Below, one piece after another: positions 36,549 through 45,820 of a DNA stretch of 64,000 bases (within the stretch, counting starts at the first letter, position 1; each line of letters opens with the position of its first letter). Below the pieces are notes generated by a model. It searched no databases, was not told the origin of the DNA, and saw nothing but the letters and a program-made list of their open reading frames with translations. The translations under genes and the position numbers were made by a program. Source of the DNA: Algoriphagus taiwanensis (GTDB lineage Bacteria > Bacteroidota > Bacteroidia > Cytophagales > Cyclobacteriaceae). The DNA lies in contig NZ_BTPE01000011.1 in NCBI RefSeq assembly GCF_036245645.1, positions 62,001 through 126,000 on the forward strand, written 5' to 3'.

Positions 36549-38006
36549 ATGCAAAAGTTAAACCTTTCTCAGACACTTTCTCAAAAGCTATCTCCCCAGC
36601 AGATTCAGTTTATCAAACTGCTGCAGGTGCCTACCGCTGAGTTGGATGCCAGAATTGAAGAGGAATTGGAGATCAATCCTGCCTTGGAGGAAGGCAAAGA
36701 TAAAGAGCAAGAACAAACTCAAGAGGACGATTACGAAGACTCCTACGAGGATGACTTGGGGAGGGATGACCATGAGTTGAATCTGGATGACTATCTGGAT
36801 GATGAATATAGTGGGTACAAAATGCAGGGTGACGGCAATTACAATTCCGATGAGGATGATAGGGAGATCCCGATATCCAGTCAGGCGAGTCTTCATGAGC
36901 AGTTGATTTCTCAGTTGAACTTTCTCAAACTCGATGAGCGTCAGAAAATCATCGGTCAGCAACTGATCGGAAGTATAGAAAACGATGGCTATATCCGGAG
37001 GGATTTGGAGGCGATCATCAATGACCTTGCCTTTGGACAAAATATCGAGACAGATTTGGACGAGTTGGAGGAGATTCTCCGAAAGATCCAAACCTTTGAT
37101 CCGGCAGGAATTGCAGCCCGGAACCTTCAAGAGTGTCTCTTGATCCAATTGGAACGAAAAGAGCACCCTGACGATCCGGATGTGCAGCATGCTTTGCTGA
37201 TCATTCATGACTGTTTTGATGAGTTTACCAAAAAGCATTATTCTAAAATCCAGAAGCGGCTGGACCTTTCAGAAGATGAAATCAAAGAAGCCGTCAATCT
37301 GATTACCCGACTCAACCCTAAGCCGGGTGGTATTTCGGATGGATTGGTCCGTACTCAATACATCATTCCAGATTTTATCCTGACCAATAACAGTGGCAAA
37401 CTTGAGGTGTCCCTCAACTCTCGTAATGCTCCGGAACTGAGGATATCCCGATCCTATGCCGAGATGTTTGATGCGTATGACAAGAGTGATAAAAAGGACA
37501 AAAAACTTAAAGAAACGGTCACTTTTGTCAAGCAAAAGCTGGATTCTGCCAAGTGGTTTATTGATGCGATCAAGCAAAGGCAAAATACCCTGCTGAGGAC
37601 TATGGAAGCGATCTTGAAGTATCAGTATGAGTTTTTCCTAGATGGGGATGAGACCAATCTCCGACCGATGATCCTGAAGGATATTGCCGAGAAAATTGAT
37701 ATGGATATTTCCACCGTTTCCCGTGTGGCTAATAGCAAATCCATTCAAACTGAATTTGGCGTATATCCATTGAAGTACTTTTTCTCAGAGGGGATTTCTA
37801 CGGACAGTGGGGAAGATGTGAGTAACCGTGAGGTGAAATCAGTCCTCCAGGGAATGGTGGATGCTGAGGATAAGAAAAAGCCACTTTCTGATGATAAGTT
37901 GGTCAAAATGCTTAATAAAAAAGGATACAATATTGCCCGAAGGACCGTTGCCAAGTACAGAGAGCAGCTTCAGATACCGGTCGCAAGATTAAGAAAAGAA
38001 CTTTAG
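36549..38006 (+). CDS. rpoN: RNA polymerase sigma-54 factor
   Basis: About 485 residues from ATG 36549; the frame is open from TTG 36480, but MQKLNLSQTLSQKLSPQQIQ is the classical start. Region I is Gln/Leu rich (IQFIKLLQVPTAELDARI). A strongly acidic Region II follows (EDDYEDSYEDDLG, residues ~60-105). The core-binding and DNA-binding domain ends in the RpoN box ARRTVAKYREQLQIPVARL. Sigma-54 promoters need activator ATPases, none of which is in the window. Its stop overlaps the GTG of the next gene by one base. Confidence 0.95.
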   Translation: MQKLNLSQTLSQKLSPQQIQFIKLLQVPTAELDARIEEELEINPALEEGKDKEQEQTQEDDYEDSYEDDLGRDDHELNLDDYLDDEYSGYKMQGDGNYNSDEDDREIPISSQASLHEQLISQLNFLKLDERQKIIGQQLIGSIENDGYIRRDLEAIINDLAFGQNIETDLDELEEILRKIQTFDPAGIAARNLQECLLIQLERKEHPDDPDVQHALLIIHDCFDEFTKKHYSKIQKRLDLSEDEIKEAVNLITRLNPKPGGISDGLVRTQYIIPDFILTNNSGKLEVSLNSRNAPELRISRSYAEMFDAYDKSDKKDKKLKETVTFVKQKLDSAKWFIDAIKQRQNTLLRTMEAILKYQYEFFLDGDETNLRPMILKDIAEKIDMDISTVSRVANSKSIQTEFGVYPLKYFFSEGISTDSGEDVSNREVKSVLQGMVDAEDKKKPLSDDKLVKMLNKKGYNIARRTVAKYREQLQIPVARLRKEL

Positions 38007-38626
38007 TGGGGAGAATAGTAGCTTTGGTGATTACAGTGGTTTTTCAGCCGCTTTTGATGCCTGCCTTGGTTTATGGAATGATCCTGTTTGCGGTACCCGA
38101 GGCTACCAGCATTCCTGAGCAAATCAAGGATAGGATTTTTTACCTCATCATCCTTTCCACCCTTTTGATTCCTATGATTTCCATTATTGGCCTTCGGCTT
38201 ATGGGTACGGTGAAGAGTCTGCACATGCCTGAGGTGAAGGACCGAATTATTCCCTTTTTGATTACATGCATTTATTTCTTTTTGACCACATATTTCCTTT
38301 ATCAGAAAAGTGATCTAGATCCGATTCTTTGGCAGGGAATGGCCGTGATTTTGGCTGCAGTGGTGATACTAACCCTCGTCACTTTTGTTTGGAAAATGTC
38401 CGCCCATATGACTGGTGTGGGAGGGCTTTTGGCCTTGGTGCTGGTTTTGGCCCGCAGTTTTTCAAACTTCCAGCCCCTTTATCCTTTGATTATGGTCTTG
38501 GTTTTAAGTGGGGCAATTGCTACTTCAAGACTCTATTTGAATGCCCACAAGCCCCTTGAAGTCTATGTGGGTTTTGCCTCAGGCTTTTTGGTCTGCTGGT
38601 ATGGATTCTCCTGGATTTGGTCGTAA
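38006..38626 (+). CDS. PAP2-like integral membrane protein
   Basis: A 206-residue protein with five or six membrane helices. KMSAHMTGVGG and TSRLYLNAHKPLEVYVGF resemble the second and third phosphatase motifs of the PAP2 family (PSGH and SRxxxxxHxxxD). The first motif is not clear and the last Asp is replaced by Glu. It may be a degenerate lipid phosphatase-like protein. The start is GTG at 38006, which shares a G with the rpoN stop, so translation is likely coupled. Confidence 0.72.
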   Translation: MGRIVALVITVVFQPLLMPALVYGMILFAVPEATSIPEQIKDRIFYLIILSTLLIPMISIIGLRLMGTVKSLHMPEVKDRIIPFLITCIYFFLTTYFLYQKSDLDPILWQGMAVILAAVVILTLVTFVWKMSAHMTGVGGLLALVLVLARSFSNFQPLYPLIMVLVLSGAIATSRLYLNAHKPLEVYVGFASGFLVCWYGFSWIWS

Positions 38627-38629
38627 AAA

Positions 38630-38668
38630 AATCCCCCAAAAGAACATTTTCTCTTGGGGGATTAAGTT
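38630..38668. terminator. Convergent terminator after PAP2-like gene
   Basis: A 10-bp stem (AATCCCCCAA with TTGGGGGATT) with an extra AAGA/TCTT pairing inside. A-rich sequence flanks the left side and a short T run the right. It serves the plus-strand gene and the convergent outer-membrane gene. Confidence 0.8.
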
Positions 38669-38687
38669 TTCAATAAGGAGTTAGTTT

Positions 38688-39437
38688 TTAGAATACCGTC
38701 ACAGCAATTCCGAAGTTGATTTGACTGGCCTGATTGGCAAATGGACCCCTTCCGGCTTGCCACACATCATTCAGGAAAAAATTGCCCCAAGCGTAGAAGC
38801 CTGGGCTACCCACTTTCACAGTCACGGCATATCGAATCTTTTCTACTCCATAGTTTTCGGAGGTTTTTACTTTCACTTTGCCGGTGTCGGCAGTTTCATA
38901 CTTGGTCTTGGTATGGGCTTCATAGAGAAACCCTACTTTTCCTCCTACCGCGATTCGGAAGCTTTTGCTGTAATTGGTTTTGTTGAAATGGTAGCGGAGT
39001 TCGAGAGGAACCTCGAAATAATTCATTGCAAAATTATTGGCCTTCAGGATAAGATCATCCCCATACACTTCGGTGACATCCACAAGTTCGGAAGATTCAG
39101 GACCCAAGTCTTCATTTCTGAATAGGTTATTGTCATCAGCAAATTGCAACTTATCAGAGGCAATTCCGATACCGGGATTGATGGTAAACCCGGAAGCCTC
39201 TCCGCCCACAGGAACGGGAAACTGATAGGAAATATTGAAAGTCCGAGAAGGGAAAAAGTTAGTCTTTAGATCCGCTGGACGGTTGGTTAAAATGTTGAAA
39301 CCAAATTCGAAATTGAGATCACTGGGGATATTGGGACGTCCTCCGATTGGAGTTTTTGGTTTTTTTTCGGTTTCCTGGGCTTGGACAGCATTCAGGGAAA
39401 ATAAGGCCAAAGCCAGAATCAATAATTTTTTCATCAA
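38688..39437 (-). CDS. Outer-membrane beta-barrel protein
   Basis: A 249-residue protein with a signal peptide (MMKKLLILALALFSLNAVQA, cleavage before QETEKK). The mature part has alternating strands such as LNFEFGFNILTNRP, RTFNISYQFPVP and FEVPLELRYHFNKTNY and ends NFGIAVTVF with a terminal Phe, the outer-membrane assembly signal. It resembles Bacteroidota outer-membrane barrel families without a known role. A match to the -7 promoter element lies 27 bases upstream. Confidence 0.82.
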   Translation of the reverse strand: MMKKLLILALALFSLNAVQAQETEKKPKTPIGGRPNIPSDLNFEFGFNILTNRPADLKTNFFPSRTFNISYQFPVPVGGEASGFTINPGIGIASDKLQFADDNNLFRNEDLGPESSELVDVTEVYGDDLILKANNFAMNYFEVPLELRYHFNKTNYSKSFRIAVGGKVGFLYEAHTKTKYETADTGKVKVKTSENYGVEKIRYAVTVKVGSPGFYAWGNFFLNDVWQAGRGPFANQASQINFGIAVTVF

Positions 39438-39463
39438 GAGGTCTTCGTTACTTGGAATGTGGG

Positions 39464-39471
39464 CAAAAATA
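39464..39471 (-). promoter_or_regulatory. Possible -7 element for outer-membrane protein
   Basis: On the minus strand this reads TATTTTTG, matching TAnnTTTG, 26 bases before the start at 39437. No good TTG is seen at the expected distance upstream. Confidence 0.35.
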
Positions 39472-39609
39472 TAAAATCCGAAAGGATAAACCCCTTAAAA
39501 GCTCTTAATTATTCTTAAGGCGATATTCGGAAATTAGATGTCATCACAAAAAATCTTGGAGGAGGCTGTTGGAGAAAAAATTAAAATCGGTACTTTTGCA
39601 GACCCATTC

Positions 39610-39683
39610 GGCCTCGTAGCTCAACTGAATAGAGCACCTGATTACGGCTCAGGAGGTTTCAGGTTTGAATCCTGACGAGGTCA
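39610..39683 (+). tRNA. tRNA-Arg (ACG anticodon)
   Basis: The acceptor stem pairs GGCCTCG with CGAGGTC (one G-T pair) and discriminator A. The anticodon stem CCTGA/TCAGG closes the loop TTACGGC, giving anticodon ACG. The T arm TCAGG-TTTGAAT-CCTGA is perfect. CCA is not encoded. A terminator hairpin follows directly. Confidence 0.95.
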
Positions 39684-39724
39684 CTAAGCTCAACTGAAAA
39701 GTTGGGCTTTTTTTTATTTCCCCA
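39654..39724 (+). repeat. Direct repeat copy 1 (tRNA-Arg 3' end and terminator)
   Basis: About 71 bases from the variable loop of tRNA-Arg through its terminator. The same sequence recurs at 39767-39836, differing only by one T in the T run. Confidence 0.9.
39687..39715 (+). terminator. Terminator of tRNA-Arg
   Basis: AGCTCAACT pairs with AGTTGGGCT (one G-T pair) around a GAAA tetraloop, followed by eight T. It begins three bases after the tRNA. Confidence 0.9.
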
Positions 39725-39730
39725 ACAAGC

Positions 39731-39796
39731 GCTCAACTGAAAAGAGCATCCCGACTAGTGTCGGGAAGGTTTCAGGTTTGAATCCTGACGAGGTCA
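39731..39796 (+). pseudogene. Decayed tandem copy of tRNA-Arg
   Basis: This repeats the D arm (GCTCAACTGAAAAGAGC, one change), variable loop, T arm and 3' acceptor strand of the tRNA-Arg just upstream. The 5' acceptor strand is missing (CCAACAA instead of a match to CGAGGTC). The anticodon arm is exactly replaced by the palindrome TCCCGACTAGTGTCGGGA. It cannot fold as a normal tRNA. Confidence 0.8.
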
Positions 39797-39836
39797 CTAA
39801 GCTCAACTGAAAAGTTGGGCTTTTTTTATTTCCCCA
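39767..39836 (+). repeat. Direct repeat copy 2 (tRNA-Arg 3' end and terminator)
   Basis: About 70 bases, nearly identical to 39654-39724. It includes a full second terminator hairpin (39800-39827) with the same GAAA loop. Confidence 0.9.
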
Positions 39837-39870
39837 CTCTTTTTTCCCATATTCGAAAAAACTTTCCCAT

Positions 39871-40101
39871 ATGCGTAAGCTTTTTATAGTTGTTTTGATA
39901 GGTCTGATAGGCTGTGATGAGATAGTGGATATCAAAAAGATTGATGGTCCATGCACCATCCAACTCAAAGATGGGACAATCATCACTGCCCAGAGTATCG
40001 AACTGCTAAAAAGTACCGGGACAATCACCTACAGGGATGATGACGGAAAGCTGTGGTCCATCGCCGTGGATCGATATGAAAGTTACTCCTGCGGAAATTA
40101 A
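39871..40101 (+). CDS. Small lipoprotein of unknown function
   Basis: A 76-residue protein with a lipobox near the start (VVLIGLIGC, Cys at about residue 15). The mature part IQLKDGTIITAQSIELL...TGTITYRDDDGKLWSIAVDRYES has the layout of YgdI/YgdR-type (DUF903) SH3-like lipoproteins, but that is a weak resemblance. It converges on the GH140-like gene and the stop codons overlap within TTAA at 40098-40101. Confidence 0.6.
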   Translation: MRKLFIVVLIGLIGCDEIVDIKKIDGPCTIQLKDGTIITAQSIELLKSTGTITYRDDDGKLWSIAVDRYESYSCGN

Positions 40102-41474
40102 TCCATCGAATCCACAATCAAAACCCAGTCATTTCCCCTTCCGGAACTCGGGGGACTTATAGTTTGATTCTTTTCTTTCCCAACTATTTCTCCATTATTT
40201 CCAGGAAACTGAACCCCGGTCCTTGGATCAAACCAAGTCAGGCGAAATCGGTCTCCTTTCATTTTTGATAGGTTGAGTGGAATATCAAGTCCAGTTGGAC
40301 TGTAAATCAGCGCATAAGTTCCGCTTTGATTCCGGCTAGCTGCCAAATAGGAATCGTTGTAGCTCTGGGTGGTACCGATCAAGCTTTGATCTGGAATCCG
40401 GTCAAAATAGGGTCGGCTGAGCATTAGATTTTTCAGATGCTTGACCTGATTAGTTGCCTCAAGATTGAGAGATTGGTGCCAAGGTTTCAATGGGGCATTG
40501 ACCGGGGTCTTATCCAAATCATACATCTGCCAGACTGCGTGACAGCCGTAGGATTGACCCGCCGCTCCTGCAAACACGTTCCAGTACATTATTCTCCGGA
40601 TATCTGCAGCTTCACTATAGCCCAATTCTTTTGCATTGAAGCATTTGGGGTGCTCTTCGTACATCGGCTCCCCGTCGATGGTTGGTTTTTTGGGGCTTAA
40701 ATTCAGGTCATGGGTAATTTTTTCATAGGTGGCCTGATTGGGGCAATGCCCGGTTTGGTGCATATTGAAATCCAACCAATCTGCATTGTGAAACCAATTG
40801 CTGCTTCCCCCTGGACCCGTAGGCTGAGGATGGAAGGTGATCAAAATGGGATTGTCAGGATTTTGGCTTTCCAGGATTCCTCTTGCCATTTGATTCCAGA
40901 CTTCCACATCTTGTGAATCTATTCGGGGATTTCGATCACCACCCAATACCCAGATCAGATTTTCATGGTTTTTGTACCGATTTCCAATCCATTTACCATA
41001 AGAATAGGCAGTGGCAGGAGTAAAGATCTCAGGGCCGACTCCCCAGGATTCATTAAATAGCTTATCTCCCCAAGTAGGGAGTAGGGCAATATGGATGTTC
41101 CGCTCCAAGGCTAGTTTCAAAATTCGATCTACATGTTGAAAATAGGCCTCATTGTATTCCCATTTTTCGATTTCGGAAAAAGGCAAGTCTCCATTGGCAT
41201 TCGGAGTGTGAACTCCATCCAGCTCCGCCAAAACCACAGCTTGAACCACATTAAAGCCCTGTTTTTGCCGGGTGTCTAAATAATCAGTAGCCTCCTTTTC
41301 GTCTAGCCTGTGAAATAGCTCCCATGCTGTATCAGCCAGCCAAAAAAAAGGTTCTCCTTCTGCTGTCATCAAGTATTTCTGGTCAGGGTGAACTTGAATA
41401 GGCCCCGTGATCTTCTGGGCAAAAGCAGGACAAAATAAGAGTGTGAAGAGTGGGATTAGAAATAGCTTTTTCAT
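40098..41474 (-). CDS. GH140-like glycoside hydrolase (DUF4038)
   Basis: A 458-residue secreted protein with a signal peptide (cleavage after CPAFA). The N-terminal domain shows QKYLMTAEGEPFFWLADTAW and FNVVQAVVLAELDG, which is the DUF4038 TIM-barrel signature. A C-terminal beta-sandwich (FDPRTGVQFPGN) matches the putative collagen-binding domain that follows it. Characterised relatives in GH140 are apiosidases acting on pectic rhamnogalacturonan II. Substrate here is unproven. A terminator separates it from the MFS gene on the same strand. Confidence 0.83.
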   Translation of the reverse strand: MKKLFLIPLFTLLFCPAFAQKITGPIQVHPDQKYLMTAEGEPFFWLADTAWELFHRLDEKEATDYLDTRQKQGFNVVQAVVLAELDGVHTPNANGDLPFSEIEKWEYNEAYFQHVDRILKLALERNIHIALLPTWGDKLFNESWGVGPEIFTPATAYSYGKWIGNRYKNHENLIWVLGGDRNPRIDSQDVEVWNQMARGILESQNPDNPILITFHPQPTGPGGSSNWFHNADWLDFNMHQTGHCPNQATYEKITHDLNLSPKKPTIDGEPMYEEHPKCFNAKELGYSEAADIRRIMYWNVFAGAAGQSYGCHAVWQMYDLDKTPVNAPLKPWHQSLNLEATNQVKHLKNLMLSRPYFDRIPDQSLIGTTQSYNDSYLAASRNQSGTYALIYSPTGLDIPLNLSKMKGDRFRLTWFDPRTGVQFPGNNGEIVGKEKNQTISPPSSGRGNDWVLIVDSMD

Positions 41475-41480
41475 GGGATA

Positions 41481-41507
41481 AAAAAAAGGCAGTCCGAAGA
41501 CTGCCTT
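41481..41507 (-). terminator. Terminator of the MFS transporter gene
   Basis: AAGGCAGTC pairs with GACTGCCTT around a 4-base loop. On the minus strand it is followed by a T run. It lies between the MFS gene (ending at 41517) and the GH140-like gene start at 41474, so the two are probably transcribed separately. Confidence 0.85.
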
Positions 41508-41516
41508 AATTAAAGA

Positions 41517-42743
41517 TTAATGTGCGGCGGAGGTGGCTGGTTTGCTGCCTCGTTGCCAAATAAAGAAAATGATAAACAGCACAATGAGAATTCCAGGGAA
41601 GGAGACCATTTTCATCAGTGTTTCCTGGCCTGCGGCGAGTTCTAAGGCATCACCGGTCAAACCGGCAGCAGCTTGAGTAGCTCTGTCACTATCAATCCAT
41701 CCACCGATGATAGGCTGGAAAATTGCAGTAGAAAACATACCTACTCCTCCAATGATAGACATGCCCAAAGCACCTGAAAGAGGAACTCTCTGTGCTACAG
41801 CTCCAACCATCACAGGCCAGAAGTAACAAACTCCGATCGCAAAGATCAAAGCAGCCAGATAAGCCATAGGACCAGTCACGGTGCTGAACATGAAGATACC
41901 CAAAGCGGCAAAGATTGCTCCTCCAAGGAGTACCCCTGTTTGACCGAGGGACTTCACTACCGGACCTGCAAAGAATCTACCTACTGCCATTACCCCGGTA
42001 GTCAAGGCGAGAATCAGCATTGGGCTGGCTCCGCTGGCACTCATGATCAAACCTACCCACTGTTGAGGCCCAAATTCGGTGATCGCAGTCAATGCCATAC
42101 AGAAGAATAGGAAAATGAATACCGGGCTAAACATGGCTTTGATATTCGAACCAACAGAGGTTGCTCCTTCTACAGATGGTTTAGGGAAGGCTTTGCCAAA
42201 GAACAATACTGCATAGGCAATGGTCGGGATCATCATCACCCAAACCTGAGCCTGCCAGGCAAATCCGCTGTCTGTCATAAACTTGGAAACCAAACTTCCC
42301 AATACAATCCCTCCAGGGAACCACATATGGAATCGGTTGAGCATTTTGTTCAGCGTGGTACCTGAATACATGTCTGCAATCATCGGATTACAAGCCGCTT
42401 CCGTACAGCCGTTGCCAAATCCGATAAAGAGCGTGGAAATCAACAAGGTAGTATACCCACCTGCGTAGATAGTCATCAGAATCCCCAAAGTATGGGTAAT
42501 AAAGGCGATTCTCATGATATTGGCTGGACCTACAATGTGATAAAACAATCCTCCCAAAATCATCGAAATAGGGAAGCCAAGGAACCACATGGAGTTGATA
42601 AAACCTAACTGCTCAGCAGTCAGTCCAAAGGAATCTCCCAATTGAGGAAGAATACCTGCCCTGATCGAAAACGAAAAGGCAGTAGTGATCAGCGCCAAAC
42701 AACTTGCGTTGAATAGAGCGCTCCGGTTGATGGTTTGAGTCAT
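41517..42743 (-). CDS. MFS transporter
   Basis: A 408-residue membrane protein with about twelve helices. The first half has FINSMWFLGFPISMILGGL and a conserved FIGFGNGCTEAACNPMIADMYS in the fourth-fifth helix region, like the sugar-type FucP/nucleoside branch of the superfamily. Its neighbour is a glycoside hydrolase, so a sugar substrate would fit but is inference. No promoter match was found. Confidence 0.83.
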   Translation of the reverse strand: MTQTINRSALFNASCLALITTAFSFSIRAGILPQLGDSFGLTAEQLGFINSMWFLGFPISMILGGLFYHIVGPANIMRIAFITHTLGILMTIYAGGYTTLLISTLFIGFGNGCTEAACNPMIADMYSGTTLNKMLNRFHMWFPGGIVLGSLVSKFMTDSGFAWQAQVWVMMIPTIAYAVLFFGKAFPKPSVEGATSVGSNIKAMFSPVFIFLFFCMALTAITEFGPQQWVGLIMSASGASPMLILALTTGVMAVGRFFAGPVVKSLGQTGVLLGGAIFAALGIFMFSTVTGPMAYLAALIFAIGVCYFWPVMVGAVAQRVPLSGALGMSIIGGVGMFSTAIFQPIIGGWIDSDRATQAAAGLTGDALELAAGQETLMKMVSFPGILIVLFIIFFIWQRGSKPATSAAH

Positions 42744-42974
42744 AGATGAGTGCTTTTGGTTTTTGGGTTTGAATTAAACATTCAGAAGAGGCTCAAAATA
42801 GAAAAAAAAGTCGATTTAGCTTTCCCGTGCAAAAAATATTATAAGACGTACTCTGACCCCATTTTCCTTCAAAAAGGAAAGATCCAAGAAGCCAAGGGAG
42901 AAATGAGTCTTGATTTCGAATGAAGAGAAGGCCTTCAGGACCCTGAGTTGTCCTATTTTCGTTTGAAGGAGGTA

Positions 42975-45677
42975 CTATTCAATAACCAAAAGAGAAGATG
43001 TGATCACCTCTTCATAATCATAAAGTGGGTTTCGGACTTTTAGCTTGACCACATACGTGCCCACCGGAATAAGTTTACCAAAAGATACCCCATCCCATTT
43101 TAAAAAGGCCTGCTCAAAAGGAATCTCCAATGCTTTTTCGAAATGAATTAAATTTCCACCCCGATTGAAAATAAATAATTCGGCTTCTGTGACTCCTTCA
43201 CTCAGATAGACTTGAAAGTTTTTGGATGGATCACCGAGCACCATGGCTGTCGGCATTCTTACATCAAATGAACAGGCATCGTAAGTATTGAAGGTGTCAA
43301 AAAATTCGCACCCATCTTCGGTAATCACCTTGAGAGAGTAGTCTCCTGCCTCTCTTGGGGCGAAAATAGGATCCTGAGACACCAGCTGCTCTCCGAAATA
43401 CCAAAAGTACTCGGCATATACTCCTGGATTCAATGCAGGTCCCCTTTTTCCTTTGGAACAGACGCCATATTCATCCTCAAGGGAAGGGAGGGTAAGCAGG
43501 TCGCTGTTTTCTACCAGAATGAAATTTCTGCCAATTTCACAACCAATCCGGTTATAAACGACGGCTTCATAGTTGCCTGTCTCAGAAACGGTGATTTCAA
43601 ATTGCCCTTCAAACTCCGGAAGATCCCTTCTATTTCCTGCATCATCAAAGAATATCCACTCGATTTGCAGTACCGCATCCATATTAGTGCTCACTTCTAT
43701 GGTACTCGTGCCGGGTGTAGGACAGATTTTATTGGCCTCCATATTTACATCAACTTGGAGGATAGGAGGTTCTACAGTAAAGAAGATGGGGTTTTTGGGG
43801 CAAAATCCGCTCTGAAGCGGCTGCACGATCAAAGAATAATCTCCGACAGCTGTTGAAAAAAACAGTTCGTTTCTTCCAACAATCACTCCTTCCGAATTGA
43901 TCCATCGGATAGAGGCTTCTTCCGGAGTGAGTCCGGTCAAATCTGCCTTGTAAACCTGATTTCCAAAACAGTCCTCCTCAAATAAAGTGAGCCCAAAAGA
44001 AAAGTCCCTTGCCAGTCTGGCATTGATTTTTTGCTCTCTGGGGCAAAGATTGGAATTAGGATCGGCAGGAACTCCCCGAAGGATATATTCTCCACCTTGA
44101 GAAAGGGTAAATGCTTCTCCTGTACCGAGGGTTTGGACCGATTGATCGGGATAGGTAAGCCGGAAGATCAGGTCCTCTGAAGTTTCCGGAATAAGGTCAA
44201 AGGTTTGACAAATGGTGATATCCGCTGGTGCATCAAAACTCACCAACGGCTTGGATTCAATGGTGAAATCTTCCACCGGATAGGTACAACCGTCTATTTT
44301 CAGTTCGAAAAGATACCGGCCACCTCTTAAGGGGACGGTAAGTGAGCCTTGATTGGTAATTGTACCTTGGGAGATCAATCCGACTCCCGGAGAGAGAATC
44401 CGGTACTCTCCGTTGACCAGACCTTGTGCGAAGGTGAGTTCGACCGATCCCGGATTGACTCCTGATTCTGAGCATGTCTCTGGGGTCAAGATATAGGTTG
44501 GGAGCTGAATGTCCGGTGTGCTGGGATTGATAATGGGTGGCTGTTTGGACTCCAAATCCAGTAGCGTAATGAATTCGCACCCATTCGAATAGACTGCGAT
44601 CGTATACAGTTGAGGCTTGAGATTGGACAGGGTGACCTGTTGGCCCGAGAAAACGTTTGGCACAAGCAGCTGGGTTTCGACCACTATCAAGGAGTCCAGT
44701 GTATTCAGTGCAATCACCGAAAACGACCCATTGGGTTCGGCACAATTGTCCGGCTTTTCGATGATTTGGATGTTGATTTTCGGGGTTTCATTTACCTCAA
44801 AAGTGATTTTTCTCTCCGAAGGACAATCTGCAAATTCAGGATCATTTGCCCTGAATTTGGCAGTGTAAATTCCCGGGGCCTGAATTTGGTCTGCATCCAG
44901 TGTCACACTGAAAGAAGACCCCAAAGATTCAAATGTTGTGGACCCAGGTGTTTGTAAAAACCATTCTCCAGCCAGCGGTGTATCTGTGCCCAAGGTGACA
45001 GACTCTCCTTGACAGACAGTGGACTTGGATACGGTGGGTTCAAAATCCAAAGAAGGGCCTACATACGTGGACCCGGTAATCAAGCACTCTTGGACTCCAT
45101 TATTTCCCTGAAGGAAAAGTTCGATTTTGTAGAAGCCTTCCTGACTGACAAAAATGCTGTTGGTGGTACCTACTACATTTTCACCAATATCAGTCCAGAT
45201 AAAATTGTAATTCTGAAAGTTTGGAGTGGAAGGATCAATAGCGGTAATTTCTGTAGGCGTATCCCCGCAAAGAAGGTAGTCCGGAAGCAAGGCAAGGCTT
45301 GGACCCTGTTGGACATTGATGGCTAGGGTTTGGGAGTAAATTGTGGCGCTATTTCTTCGGACACTCAATGAAATTGAATAGGCCCCTGTCTGATTGAATG
45401 AGACTTTGATAGTCTCAAACTGCCTTCCTCCTGTTCTGTTGAAGATTTCCTGCCCTTGTGAATCGGTGACCAGCCAACTGTAAACATCCGTATTCGGGTC
45501 TCCACCTCCGCTGTAGGTTCCAACAACCCCTCCAAAAACAATACATAGGTTTTCCGGCCCCACCAATAATGGGTCAGCTTGAACACTGAGATTGCTTGGG
45601 AGTATTTCGGTGTTGTAGCCAGATTTACCATCTAGAGAAGGGATAAAGGCAAACAGGATTATCAACCAAGACCACAT
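42975..45677 (-). CDS. Giant secreted protein with variant T9SS type B sorting domain (paralogue 1)
   Basis: About 900 residues from ATG 45677, which gives a signal peptide (MWSWLIILFAFIPSLDG). The frame is open 23 residues further upstream. The mature part is Cys-containing beta-sandwich modules: an N-terminal block with GPENLCIVFGG and TDVYSW, PKD-like modules, then TICQTFDLIP and EEDCFGNQVYKADL. The last ~95 residues resemble a T9SS sorting domain (ELFIFNRGGNL, LKWDGVSFGKLIPVGTYVV), but the FTPNGDG motif is replaced by PTAMVLGDPSKNF. It is the last of a four-gene minus-strand run and aligns almost end to end with its neighbour. Confidence 0.82.
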   Translation of the reverse strand: MWSWLIILFAFIPSLDGKSGYNTEILPSNLSVQADPLLVGPENLCIVFGGVVGTYSGGGDPNTDVYSWLVTDSQGQEIFNRTGGRQFETIKVSFNQTGAYSISLSVRRNSATIYSQTLAINVQQGPSLALLPDYLLCGDTPTEITAIDPSTPNFQNYNFIWTDIGENVVGTTNSIFVSQEGFYKIELFLQGNNGVQECLITGSTYVGPSLDFEPTVSKSTVCQGESVTLGTDTPLAGEWFLQTPGSTTFESLGSSFSVTLDADQIQAPGIYTAKFRANDPEFADCPSERKITFEVNETPKINIQIIEKPDNCAEPNGSFSVIALNTLDSLIVVETQLLVPNVFSGQQVTLSNLKPQLYTIAVYSNGCEFITLLDLESKQPPIINPSTPDIQLPTYILTPETCSESGVNPGSVELTFAQGLVNGEYRILSPGVGLISQGTITNQGSLTVPLRGGRYLFELKIDGCTYPVEDFTIESKPLVSFDAPADITICQTFDLIPETSEDLIFRLTYPDQSVQTLGTGEAFTLSQGGEYILRGVPADPNSNLCPREQKINARLARDFSFGLTLFEEDCFGNQVYKADLTGLTPEEASIRWINSEGVIVGRNELFFSTAVGDYSLIVQPLQSGFCPKNPIFFTVEPPILQVDVNMEANKICPTPGTSTIEVSTNMDAVLQIEWIFFDDAGNRRDLPEFEGQFEITVSETGNYEAVVYNRIGCEIGRNFILVENSDLLTLPSLEDEYGVCSKGKRGPALNPGVYAEYFWYFGEQLVSQDPIFAPREAGDYSLKVITEDGCEFFDTFNTYDACSFDVRMPTAMVLGDPSKNFQVYLSEGVTEAELFIFNRGGNLIHFEKALEIPFEQAFLKWDGVSFGKLIPVGTYVVKLKVRNPLYDYEEVITSSLLVIE

Positions 45678-45820
45678 CTCAATATTCCTTTTTGGATATT
45701 GAGTCGGATTCAATAGGGATTTTGTAACTCTTAGGGTGGACGACAAAAGTAATTCCTAATCACGGAATTACACTTCTTTGTCAAGTCAAAAAATGTTCCA
45801 CTTAATTTTTGCTTCTTGAA

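Noticed and set aside
39731..39796. Second functional tRNA-Arg
   Set aside because: No matching 5' acceptor strand and no anticodon loop; kept as a pseudogene.
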